Below are positions 23,997 to 32,131 of a stretch of 64,000 nucleotides of DNA, piece by piece. The notes under the pieces are model-generated. The model searched no databases and was not told where the DNA came from. It saw only the letters and a list, made by a program, of their open reading frames with translations. Numbering within the stretch: the first letter of the stretch is position 1; every line of letters starts with the position of its first letter. The DNA lies in the NCBI RefSeq assembly GCF_041103235.1, contig NZ_JBGCUN010000003.1, positions 62,001 to 126,000 of the forward strand, in the 5' to 3' direction. A program made the translations under genes and the position numbers. This stretch comes from Yoonia sp. R2331. Lineage in GTDB: Bacteria > Pseudomonadota > Alphaproteobacteria > Rhodobacterales > Rhodobacteraceae.

Positions 23997-26180
23997 TCAA
24001 GAGGCCGCCTTGTGCAACCCTGCATCGCTGCTGCGCAAAAGGGTCAGAAAGTCGCTTTTTGGCATGGGTTTGGCATAGAAATAGCCCTGATGCAGGGTGC
24101 AATCCATGTCCTGCAGCAGGCGCGATTGCTGTTCGGTTTCGACGCCCTCTGCAATTGTGCCGATGCCCAGCACCCGGGCGGTATCAACCATGTAACGCAC
24201 CAGCGCCAGCGCAGCGGGGTCATCGCTGATCGGGGCGATCAGTTCCTGTGCGATTTTCAGACGATCCGGTTGCGCCACCCGCAACCCCAGAACAGAGGTT
24301 TGGCCGGTGCCAAAATCATCAATCTCGATTGAGACACCGGCGCTGCGCATCGCGTCCAGCTTGGCAAGGGCCGTATCGTCAAACCCGTCAATCAGCGCGG
24401 ATTCGACCAATTCGACTGACAATGCGGTGTCTGAGCGCCGCGCCATTTCGATCACATACGGCACGTAAGCATCACCCAGCAGGTCCTGTGCGGTCGCGTT
24501 AACCGACAAATGTGGCAGATGCAGGCCCTTAGCGGCGAGCTCCGATAGAAAATCCCCGCATTTCTCAAGCATGATCAGATCAATCATTTCCATAATGTTC
24601 ATGCCTTCGGCTTCAGCCATGAAACTGCCGGGGGCCTCGATCCGGCCATCAGGGGTGCGCCAGCGCACCAAAGCCTCCGCCCCGTAAAGCCTGCCGGTTG
24701 AAAGGTCATATTGCGGCTGGAACACAGGTTCGAATTCGCGCCGCTCAAGCGCCTGCAGCAACATATCCTTGCGCGCGCGACGATCTTTCGCCTCTGCCCG
24801 GATACGACCCGTGACGAACACGGTCTGGTTGCGGCCCCGACGTTTGGCCTCATAAAGCGCTTCGTCGGCATCGGACAGCAGCGCCTCAAGGGTGGTGGTG
24901 TCGTCCGGCACCTCCCATGACAGGCCAATGCTGACGGTCAGATGGTTAGCATGGGCGGCGCGTTGGTGCGGGATCTGTTCGGATCGCACACTGTCATGCA
25001 GGGCTACGGCATAAGCTTCGCACGCTTCGACAGAGGCGCCGGTCAGCATGATCACAAACTCTTCGCCGCCATAGCGCGCACAGATGCGGGTGTCCGTGGC
25101 TGCCACGCGATCAATTGCTTGCGCCACACGGGTCAGACAAGCGTCGCCCGCCTGATGGCCATAGAAATCATTGTAAGCTTTGAATTCATCAACATCGATC
25201 AGCAGGATCGCGACTGGTTCTGGCGCAGCGCTGCTGCGGGCATAGCTTTCGACCGCTTTGCGATCAAAAGCGCCGCGATTGTTCAGGCCTGTCAGCGCAT
25301 CGTGTTCCGCCAGTCGCACAAGCCGTTGGTTGGCGCGGCGCAATTCCTCTGACTTTTTCTTGAGCCGTTCAGTGCGTTCTTCCACCGCGCGCAGCAGCGC
25401 ATCGGATTGTTCGGTCAGGACGCTGTTGTCCTTTTCCACCAGATCAATCGCCAATTCGGCCCCTTCGGACATGCGTTGAATACGCCCGCTCAGCACCTCG
25501 ACTTCTGTTCCTTGCAGCATGGTAGGCGCATCGGGGACGTTGATCGCGCCCTTACCAGGTTGCCAACGCGCAGCGGCGTCCGCGAGTTTGAGGATATAAT
25601 GCGCCATGATCCCAAAGACCAAACCGGCGATGACAAGGCCAAAGACCACATTCTTGGCCATCGACAACAGGAAATACGATAGCATACGGCTGACAATTGC
25701 AGGCGATACAATCGCGCGGTCGACTTCTATGCTTATCTTTCCAAATGGCGTATCGCTGCCGGTTTCTTCGGGCAGGACCAAAACCCGTGACAAGGTGATC
25801 GGATCCGGCGCTGTCACCCAGCCAAGACCGGGTAACGTGGGCTCAACGATGCGTTCTTCTGATACCATGATCGCACCATCGTTGATGATTTCAACTCGCC
25901 GCACTGCATTCAGCGTGAACAAGCCATCGACAACCTGTTCCGCTGCCTCGTCATGGTAGTTATAGGCCGCAGAAGCCGCAGAGGGCGCAAGGCTGACCAG
26001 ATAGTCTTCTGCCACCAATTCCACGGCTCGTTTTTGTTGCGAAAAGTCCATTAACAACTGAAGCACCGCTGCCGCTGTTCCCAAAATGAAAGCGATCAGC
26101 AGTGTGCGCTTGAGCAGGACAACACTCAACCTGCGACGAGGCACATCAAGGTTGCCCAAAGGTTCTATTTGGTCCGTCAC
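23997..26180 (-). CDS. Membrane GGDEF-EAL cyclic di-GMP enzyme
   Basis: The 727-residue protein has two transmembrane helices (about 25-45 and 170-198) around a periplasmic domain, a coiled coil (VEERTERLKKKSEELRRANQRL), a GGDEF domain with an intact RYGGEEF signature, and an EAL domain with GAEALVRW, a DDFGTG loop and EGVET. The GGDEF site looks active. In the EAL domain the segment usually read as LKID is LKIA, so phosphodiesterase activity is uncertain. It follows the periplasmic binding protein gene by nine bases. Confidence 0.93.
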   Translation of the reverse strand: MTDQIEPLGNLDVPRRRLSVVLLKRTLLIAFILGTAAAVLQLLMDFSQQKRAVELVAEDYLVSLAPSAASAAYNYHDEAAEQVVDGLFTLNAVRRVEIINDGAIMVSEERIVEPTLPGLGWVTAPDPITLSRVLVLPEETGSDTPFGKISIEVDRAIVSPAIVSRMLSYFLLSMAKNVVFGLVIAGLVFGIMAHYILKLADAAARWQPGKGAINVPDAPTMLQGTEVEVLSGRIQRMSEGAELAIDLVEKDNSVLTEQSDALLRAVEERTERLKKKSEELRRANQRLVRLAEHDALTGLNNRGAFDRKAVESYARSSAAPEPVAILLIDVDEFKAYNDFYGHQAGDACLTRVAQAIDRVAATDTRICARYGGEEFVIMLTGASVEACEAYAVALHDSVRSEQIPHQRAAHANHLTVSIGLSWEVPDDTTTLEALLSDADEALYEAKRRGRNQTVFVTGRIRAEAKDRRARKDMLLQALERREFEPVFQPQYDLSTGRLYGAEALVRWRTPDGRIEAPGSFMAEAEGMNIMEMIDLIMLEKCGDFLSELAAKGLHLPHLSVNATAQDLLGDAYVPYVIEMARRSDTALSVELVESALIDGFDDTALAKLDAMRSAGVSIEIDDFGTGQTSVLGLRVAQPDRLKIAQELIAPISDDPAALALVRYMVDTARVLGIGTIAEGVETEQQSRLLQDMDCTLHQGYFYAKPMPKSDFLTLLRSSDAGLHKAAS

Positions 26181-26189
26181 GACACCGGC

Positions 26190-26936
26190 CTAGTTGGACA
26201 TCAGGGCAGATGTGATAGCGATGCTTTCTACAGGCAGATCATCCAAAGCAGATTGCAGTGCAGCCGCAACAGCCTCTGCGTCTGGGATCGCACGCGACAC
26301 CAGCAGATACCCTTGAGTCTCCACCAGTTCGTTCGGATGAACCGTCAGCTGGGCCCGCTCTTGCCCGCTAAACAATTCTTCAATCAATCTTAGACCATTC
26401 ATCTCACTCATTGGGAAAAGGTCGATCCGTCCGGACATCAGCTTCTTCAGATTGGCTTCATCGGTTGGGGCGGTCACAACGGTCAGCGTACCATTCTCAG
26501 CCAATTCCCAAAGCTCTGGCGTATAGGTAAACTCTGGCACTGCGCCAATCCGCAGGCCGGACAGGTCCGACAAATCCTGCCAGTCCGGCAGGGTCCGGTC
26601 TGTGCGATGGAAAAACACGAGCCTTTCGCTCGACACAGGGCCGACGTGGATGAAATCAGCGTTCCGCTCTTCGCTGAAATACCAAAACGACGAGGCGTGA
26701 AAGGTGCCGCGCCGAACGGCCTCAAGCCCGCGTCTCCACGGCATAAATCTGAAGTCGGGTTCATATCCCGCGTTCTTGGCGATCTCTGCAACCGTTTCGT
26801 TCACAAAGCCACCGTTTTCCAGTTGTTCGCCGGTATACGGAGAATACTCGCCCGTCGCGACAACGAGAGCCTCTGCCCGGGCCAGGGCAGGCATTGTCAT
26901 CAGAACAATCGCAAAGACAAGTTTTAGCAGACGCAT
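26190..26936 (-). CDS. Periplasmic solute-binding protein (family 3-like)
   Basis: The 248-residue protein has a signal peptide (MRLLKLVFAIVLMTMPALARA) and a family 3 solute-binding fold: LVVATGEYSPYTGEQLENGGFVNETV, FRFMPWRRGLEAVRRG, and LKKLMSGRIDLFPMSE. There is no permease or ATPase nearby; the only partner is the GGDEF-EAL gene nine bases downstream. That favours a sensing role over transport. GGAGG precedes ATG 26936; ATG 26948 overlaps the site. Confidence 0.82.
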   Translation of the reverse strand: MRLLKLVFAIVLMTMPALARAEALVVATGEYSPYTGEQLENGGFVNETVAEIAKNAGYEPDFRFMPWRRGLEAVRRGTFHASSFWYFSEERNADFIHVGPVSSERLVFFHRTDRTLPDWQDLSDLSGLRIGAVPEFTYTPELWELAENGTLTVVTAPTDEANLKKLMSGRIDLFPMSEMNGLRLIEELFSGQERAQLTVHPNELVETQGYLLVSRAIPDAEAVAAALQSALDDLPVESIAITSALMSN

Positions 26937-27005
26937 CGCGGCCTCCATTCAGAATGGGAATTGCCGCAAGCCTTAATGCCAATGTTTTAAGAAATGACTG
27001 CCACG

Positions 27006-28238
27006 TCAATTTTTGGACGAACGTGCCGCGCGATACCAATTCGCCAACACGAACCGGTCCGCATCCGGCAGCTGCGTGATATTGGCGGGTGGCATTGCGT
27101 GACTGACCGCCGATTGCAGATAGATTTCGCGGGCATGTGCCGCGACATCCGCGCGGGTTTCCAGAAACACGCCCTTGGGGGCCCACTGCATGTTGCCCCA
27201 GACCGGTTGCCTGGCATGGCACATGGAACACCGCCCGCGCACGATGTCATGGACCTGATCAAACCCCTCGGCTTCGGCAAATCGCGTTTCATAGCCGGTC
27301 AACGCACGGGCCTCTGATACCTCATATGTGTCATGGCCCGGAAAGGTCGATAGCCAGGCGATGGTGATGAATAACAGCACCGTCGCGGCCCACGTCCAAT
27401 GCGGCTGACCCTGCCGCGCGTGCATGGAGTTGAAGTAGTGCCGGATCGTGACCCCCATCAGGAACACGAGTGCGGCGATAATCCAAGCATATTCCGTGCC
27501 AAACGACAGTGGGTAATGGTTGCTGAGCATCAGGAAGATGACGGGCAGCGTCAGATAGTTATTATGGGTCGACCGCAGCTTGGCAATCTTGCCGTACTTG
27601 GGGTCCGGCGTGCGCCCGGCCTGAAGGTCAGCCACGACGATCCGCTGGTTCGGCATGATAATCAGGAACACATTGGCCGTCATGATCGTGGCCGTAAACG
27701 CCCCCAGATGCAGCAGCGCCGCCCGGCCGGTAAACACCTGATTGTAGCCCCAGGACATGACCACCAACACCCCAAACAACAGGACCATCAGCGTGGTTGG
27801 CGTTTCACCCAGCGGCGATTTGCACAGCGCGTCATAGATCAGCCACCCCACCGCCAGCGACGCAGCCGACAGCCCGATCCCCTGCCAGATCGCAAGGTCC
27901 GCCTTGGCCGGGTCGATCAGATAAAGCTCTGCCCCGACCCAATAAATCACAGCCAACATGGCGAAACCGGACAGCCATGTGGCGTAGCTTTCCCACTTGA
28001 ACCATGTCAGATGCGCGGGCATCGCCTCTGGCGCGACCAGATACTTTTGAATGTGGTAGAAACCGCCGCCGTGGACCTGCCATTCTTCGCCATCCGCCGG
28101 ACCCTTGATGTCGCGGTTCAGACCCAGATCAAGGGCGATGAAATAGAACGACGACCCGATCCAGGCGATCGCCGTAATCACATGCAGCCAGCGCACCGCA
28201 AAGGCGATCCAGTCCCAAAGGATTGCGGCGTCATACAT
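27006..28238 (-). CDS. puuD: Urate hydroxylase PuuD (membrane protein with cytochrome c domain)
   Basis: The 410-residue protein has an N-terminal region of about eight transmembrane helices (VRWLHVITAIAWIGSSFYFIALD, FWLSG-type segments) and a C-terminal cytochrome c domain with a CSMCHA haem site and a distal Met in SHAMPPANITQL. PuuD oxidises urate to 5-hydroxyisourate at the membrane, passing electrons to the respiratory chain. It is divergent from puuE-uraD. The gene set around it supports the assignment. Confidence 0.92.
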   Translation of the reverse strand: MYDAAILWDWIAFAVRWLHVITAIAWIGSSFYFIALDLGLNRDIKGPADGEEWQVHGGGFYHIQKYLVAPEAMPAHLTWFKWESYATWLSGFAMLAVIYWVGAELYLIDPAKADLAIWQGIGLSAASLAVGWLIYDALCKSPLGETPTTLMVLLFGVLVVMSWGYNQVFTGRAALLHLGAFTATIMTANVFLIIMPNQRIVVADLQAGRTPDPKYGKIAKLRSTHNNYLTLPVIFLMLSNHYPLSFGTEYAWIIAALVFLMGVTIRHYFNSMHARQGQPHWTWAATVLLFITIAWLSTFPGHDTYEVSEARALTGYETRFAEAEGFDQVHDIVRGRCSMCHARQPVWGNMQWAPKGVFLETRADVAAHAREIYLQSAVSHAMPPANITQLPDADRFVLANWYRAARSSKN

Positions 28239-28302
28239 TTTGCTGTTCCCTGTGCCAGTCCCTTGGGCACAATCAATTCACGACCAAAAGATGGAAGTCC
28301 AG

Positions 28303-29694
28303 ATGAACCGTTACCCGCGCGATATGTCAGGCCACGGCCCGACGCCCCCAGATGCCCAATGGCCCGGCGGTGCGCGGATCGCGGTTCAGATCGTGGTGAA
28401 CTACGAAGAAGGTGGTGAAAACAATCTGCTTCACGGTGATCCCACGTCAGAGGCGTTTTTGTCCGAAATCGTCGGTGCCGCCGCCTGGCCCGGCCAGCGG
28501 CATTGGAACATGGAGACGATCTATGAATACGGCGCGCGGGCCGGGTTCTGGCGGTTGCACCGGATCTTGGGCGACCTGCCAGTCACGGTTTTTGGCGTGG
28601 CCACTGCACTCGCCCGGTCCCCTGATCAGGTGGCCGCGATGCAGACCAGCGGTTGGGACATGGCGACGCACGGGCTGAAGTGGATCGAATACAAGGACAT
28701 GCCCGAAGACGAAGAACGCGCCCATATTGCCGAGGCCATCCGCCTGCACACCGAAGTGACCGGCACCCCGCCCACCGGGTTCTACCAAGGCCGGGCCAGC
28801 ATGAACACGCTGCGGCTGGGGGCCGAGGCCGGGTTCAACTGGCTGGCCGACAGCTATGCCGACGACCTGCCCTATTGGCAGCGGATCGGGCGCCGCGATC
28901 ATCTGGTCGTGCCTTATACGCTGGATTGCAACGACATGCGCTTTGCCACGCCGCAGGGGTTCAATGCAGGCGCACAGTTTTACGATTACCTCAAGGCGAC
29001 GTTTGACGGGCTTTATCGCGAAGGCGGGCGAATGATGTCCATTGGCCTGCATTGCCGTCTGGCGGGCCGCCCCGGCAGGGCAGAGGCGTTGCGCGACTTT
29101 ATCGCCTATGCGCAGGGCCATGCGGATGTCTGGTTCGCCTCTCGCAGCCAGATCGCGGATCACTGGCGCGCCACCCATCCTGCCGGGACGGGCGACAAGC
29201 CCAGCCAGATGGACCGCGCGCGTTTTGTGGACACCTTCGGGGGCGTTTTCGAACACTCCCCCTGGATCGCCGAACGCGCCCATGCGCTGGAACTTGGGCC
29301 AGCCCACGACAGTGCTACCGGTGTGCACAGCGCGCTGTGCCGGATGTTCCGCAGTGCCAGCGCGGATGAACGCCTTGGCGTACTGACTGCCCACCCTGAT
29401 CTCGCGGGCAAACTGGCCGCTGCAAAGCGTCTGACGGCGCATTCCGCCGCCGAACAGGCCAGCGTCGGCCTTGATGCGCTGACCGACACGGAACGCGCCA
29501 CCTTCGAACAGGCCAACGCCGCTTACGTCGAAAAATTCGGATTTCCCTTCATCCTCGCAGTGCGCGACAACACCAAAGACGACATCCTGCGCGCCTTTGA
29601 GACACGGCTGCAGAACGACCGCGAAACCGAGTTTGCCACCGCCTGCGCCCAGGTCGAACGGATCGCAGAATTGCGGCTGCGGGACATGCTATGA
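28303..29694 (+). CDS. puuE: Allantoinase-OHCU decarboxylase fusion (PuuE-UraD)
   Basis: The 463-residue protein joins two enzymes. Residues 1-300 are a polysaccharide-deacetylase-type PuuE domain (VVNYEEGGENNLLHGD, HGLKWIEYKDM, PTGFYQGRASMNTLRL) that opens allantoin to allantoate. From about residue 300 there is a UraD domain (FVDTFGGVFEHSPWIAERA, AHPDLAGKL, YVEKFGFPFILAVRDNTK) that decarboxylates OHCU to S-allantoin. ATG at 28303 follows GGAAG; the frame back to 28240 is not used. Its TGA overlaps the allA ATG. Confidence 0.92.
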   Translation: MNRYPRDMSGHGPTPPDAQWPGGARIAVQIVVNYEEGGENNLLHGDPTSEAFLSEIVGAAAWPGQRHWNMETIYEYGARAGFWRLHRILGDLPVTVFGVATALARSPDQVAAMQTSGWDMATHGLKWIEYKDMPEDEERAHIAEAIRLHTEVTGTPPTGFYQGRASMNTLRLGAEAGFNWLADSYADDLPYWQRIGRRDHLVVPYTLDCNDMRFATPQGFNAGAQFYDYLKATFDGLYREGGRMMSIGLHCRLAGRPGRAEALRDFIAYAQGHADVWFASRSQIADHWRATHPAGTGDKPSQMDRARFVDTFGGVFEHSPWIAERAHALELGPAHDSATGVHSALCRMFRSASADERLGVLTAHPDLAGKLAAAKRLTAHSAAEQASVGLDALTDTERATFEQANAAYVEKFGFPFILAVRDNTKDDILRAFETRLQNDRETEFATACAQVERIAELRLRDML

Positions 29695-30182
29695 AGATCA
29701 CCGCCCACCCCTTGACCGCCACCGAATTCGCCCCTTTTGGCGATGTGCTGGAGTGTTCAGGCGGCCCCGACAAGATCATCAACGCCGGGCTTTGCGGCCG
29801 CTACAATGACCGCGCTTTGCTCGATTTCGGCACCGGACGCGCCGGGATCAGCCTGTTTGACGCAACCCCTCGCAATCTGCCCTATACTTGCGACCTGCTG
29901 GAACGGCATCCCGAAGGGTCACAGGCCTTTATCCCCATGCACCAAAACCCGTTTCTGGTGATCGTGGCCCCCGATGCCGCAGGCCTGCCCGGCACGCCGC
30001 AGGCTTTTGTCACTGCCCCCGGCCAAGGCATCAATCTGCACCGCAACATATGGCATGGCGTGCTGACACCGCTGGCAGCCCCCGGCCTTTTCGCGGTGAT
30101 CGACCGTATTGGTACCGGCACAAACCTTGAGGAATTCAAGCTGCCTACACCGTTTATGGTGGTCCCCCCTTCTTCTGGCTAA
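29691..30182 (+). CDS. allA: Ureidoglycolate lyase
   Basis: The 163-residue protein matches AllA: LTATEFAPFGDVLECS at the start, ALLDFGTGRAGISLFDA, LLERHPEGSQAFIPM and NLHRNIWHGVLTPL with the metal-binding His. It splits ureidoglycolate into glyoxylate and urea, the last step of allantoin degradation. The four-base ATGA overlap with puuE-uraD implies translational coupling. Confidence 0.93.
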   Translation: MKITAHPLTATEFAPFGDVLECSGGPDKIINAGLCGRYNDRALLDFGTGRAGISLFDATPRNLPYTCDLLERHPEGSQAFIPMHQNPFLVIVAPDAAGLPGTPQAFVTAPGQGINLHRNIWHGVLTPLAAPGLFAVIDRIGTGTNLEEFKLPTPFMVVPPSSG

Positions 30183-30197
30183 AATAATCCTCGGGGG

Positions 30198-30215
30198 GCA
30201 CCGGCTTGCCGGTGC
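30198..30215. repeat. GC-rich hairpin between convergent allA and gap
   Basis: GCACCGGC and GCCGGTGC flank two bases. It could act as a terminator for either gene although no T tract follows. Confidence 0.4.
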
Positions 30216-30235
30216 GGGGGCAGACAGCCCCCTCC

Positions 30236-31213
30236 TCAGCACGCCATCCGGCGCGCCATGTCGATCATGCGCGCCGAAAATCCCCATTCATTGTCGTACC
30301 AACCAAAAATCCGCACTTGATTTGGTGTTGTTGCCATCGTTTCCGGCGTCGCCACGATCAGGCTTTCGGGTCGGCTGCGCAGATCAGATGAGACAAGCGG
30401 CAAATCCGTCACCCCGATTATTCCGGGCGCGGCGCGCGACAACATGTCATTCAGCCCCGCGACCGTCACATCCGTTTTCAATGTTGCTGTCAGATCAATA
30501 GCTGAAACGCTCGCAACCGGAACCCTGACCGCCGCTCCGGTCAACCGCTCGCGGAGGTGCGGCAGCACGACCTTGACCATCTCGGTCGCACTTGTGGTCG
30601 TGGGCACCATCGACAGCGCCCCTGCCCGACTGCGGGCAAAGTCGCCACGCGGTGCGTCGATCATCGGCTGACTGGTCGTGTAACAGTGGATCGTTGTCAT
30701 ATGCGCGGCGTCGACACCAAAAGCCTCGTCCAGCACCCGCACCAGCGGCGCAAGCGCATTGGTGGTACAGGACGCATTCGAGATGATCTTTTGATCCGCA
30801 AGCGCGGCCTCATTCGCGCCCAAAACGACGGTTTCATCCGCAGCAGGTGACGGGCCCGAGATCAGCACCCTTCGCGCCCCGGCCTGCAGGCCGCGCGTCG
30901 CAATGTCACGGGTTTTGGCATGGCCCGCGCATTCGAGCCAAAGGTCGATACCGCTCAGGTCCGTCTTGCTCAGATCACTGTCTGAGACAAAGCGAATGCG
31001 CCGCCCGTCGACCACCAGCACATCGCCCTGAACCGTCACGGCCCCCGGATAGGGGCCAAAGACGCTGTCATAGCCAAAAAGATGGGCGCAAAGCGCGACT
31101 TCTGCGATGTCGTTGATCAGCGCCACCTCGATATCCGGATGACCTGCGAGCACTTGTCTCAGGATGGTCCGCCCGATCCGGCCAAAGCCGTTGATCCCGA
31201 TGCGCAGCGTCAT
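30236..31213 (-). CDS. Glyceraldehyde-3-phosphate dehydrogenase family protein
   Basis: The 325-residue protein has the NAD-binding start MTLRIGINGFGRIGRTILRQ, the catalytic SNASCTTNALAP cysteine, and C-terminal YDNEWGFSARMIDM. The usual phosphate site reads RAGALSMVPTTTSATEMV, with SAT where canonical GAPDH has GAA, so the substrate could differ. It overlaps the end of allE (ATGA), which is unusual for a glycolytic gene; a paralogue with a catabolic role is possible. Confidence 0.88.
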   Translation of the reverse strand: MTLRIGINGFGRIGRTILRQVLAGHPDIEVALINDIAEVALCAHLFGYDSVFGPYPGAVTVQGDVLVVDGRRIRFVSDSDLSKTDLSGIDLWLECAGHAKTRDIATRGLQAGARRVLISGPSPAADETVVLGANEAALADQKIISNASCTTNALAPLVRVLDEAFGVDAAHMTTIHCYTTSQPMIDAPRGDFARSRAGALSMVPTTTSATEMVKVVLPHLRERLTGAAVRVPVASVSAIDLTATLKTDVTVAGLNDMLSRAAPGIIGVTDLPLVSSDLRSRPESLIVATPETMATTPNQVRIFGWYDNEWGFSARMIDMARRMAC

Positions 31214-32025
31214 AGCCCCAGCGCTGCGTGCCGGTTCACGTCCTTGTACAGCAGATAGCGGAACTGTCCGTCACCGGTTGCCCGACAGGCCTGCGGGCAA
31301 AAGGCGCGCAGCCACATGTAATCACCGGGACCCACACTGACCCAATCATCGTTCAGACGATATTCGGCGGTGCCTTCCAGCACGTACAGCCCATGTTCCA
31401 TCACATGGGTCTCCATAAAGGGAATCACGCCGCCGGGTTCAAAGTTCACGATGTTGACGTGCATGTCATGGGCCATATCCGTGGGGCTGACAAAGCGGGT
31501 GGTGGACCAGCGCCCGCCTGTATCGGGCATCTCGATTACCGGTGCGTCCGCCTCGTGGGTCACAAAGCCTACTGGCGCGGCCACATGCGGGCTGGGCCGG
31601 TAGCGTTTGCGCAGCCAGTGAAAAGTGAAAGCCTCAGCATGGTCGTTCTTGATCTGCCAGTCCGCACCGGCAGGCAGATAGGCATAAGAACCGGGGCGCA
31701 ACAGATGCGTCTGACCATTCAAGGTCAGCTCTCCATGCCCACCGACAACAAAGATCACACCTTCAGCAGCGGGGTTCTCTTCGGGCGCGTCACTACCTCC
31801 CAGATGGTCCAGTTCCACGATGTAATGGCTGAAACTTTCGGCAAAGCCGGTCAGGGGCCGGGCAATGACCCACATGCGCATTCCCGTCCAGCCTGGTAGG
31901 AAACTGGTCGTGATGTCGCGCATCGTGTCGGCGGGGATAAAGGCATAGGCGGCGGTAAAGACCGCGCGTTCATCCAGCGTCTTGTCCTGTGGCGGCAACC
32001 CGCCGGGCGGTGTGGCGTAGGTCAT
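31210..32025 (-). CDS. allE: (S)-ureidoglycine aminohydrolase
   Basis: The 271-residue protein is a bicupin: the first cupin has FVVGGHGELTLNGQTHLLRPGSYAYLPAG, the second NFEPGGVIPFMETHVMEHGLYVLEGTAEYRLNDDW-type residues with the metal-binding His/Glu set. It converts S-ureidoglycine to S-ureidoglycolate, the substrate of AllA. ATG at 32025 gives MTYATPPGGLPPQDKTLDERA; the longer frame upstream runs through the ftsK terminator and ftsK itself. Confidence 0.92.
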   Translation of the reverse strand: MTYATPPGGLPPQDKTLDERAVFTAAYAFIPADTMRDITTSFLPGWTGMRMWVIARPLTGFAESFSHYIVELDHLGGSDAPEENPAAEGVIFVVGGHGELTLNGQTHLLRPGSYAYLPAGADWQIKNDHAEAFTFHWLRKRYRPSPHVAAPVGFVTHEADAPVIEMPDTGGRWSTTRFVSPTDMAHDMHVNIVNFEPGGVIPFMETHVMEHGLYVLEGTAEYRLNDDWVSVGPGDYMWLRAFCPQACRATGDGQFRYLLYKDVNRHAALGL

Positions 32026-32077
32026 GTCTTGGGGCCCTTGTGGTTCCCCCGCATTAAGGGGGCAGAACCTTCCAATG

Positions 32078-32106
32078 AAAAGGGCCGATCTTTTGATCGG
32101 CCCCTT
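32078..32106 (-). terminator. Intrinsic terminator of ftsK
   Basis: GGGCCGATC (32082-32090) pairs with GATCGGCCC (32095-32103) around TTTT; on the minus strand CTTTTCATT follows. A second hairpin (TTCCCCC with GGGGG, 32044-32062) lies between it and allE. Confidence 0.8.
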
Positions 32107-32131
32107 CAAGATACGTGATGGTAAGGTGGTG

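Noticed and set aside
28447-29442. 331-residue minus-strand frame
   Set aside because: Antisense to the puuE-uraD fusion, which has clear motifs in the sense frame.
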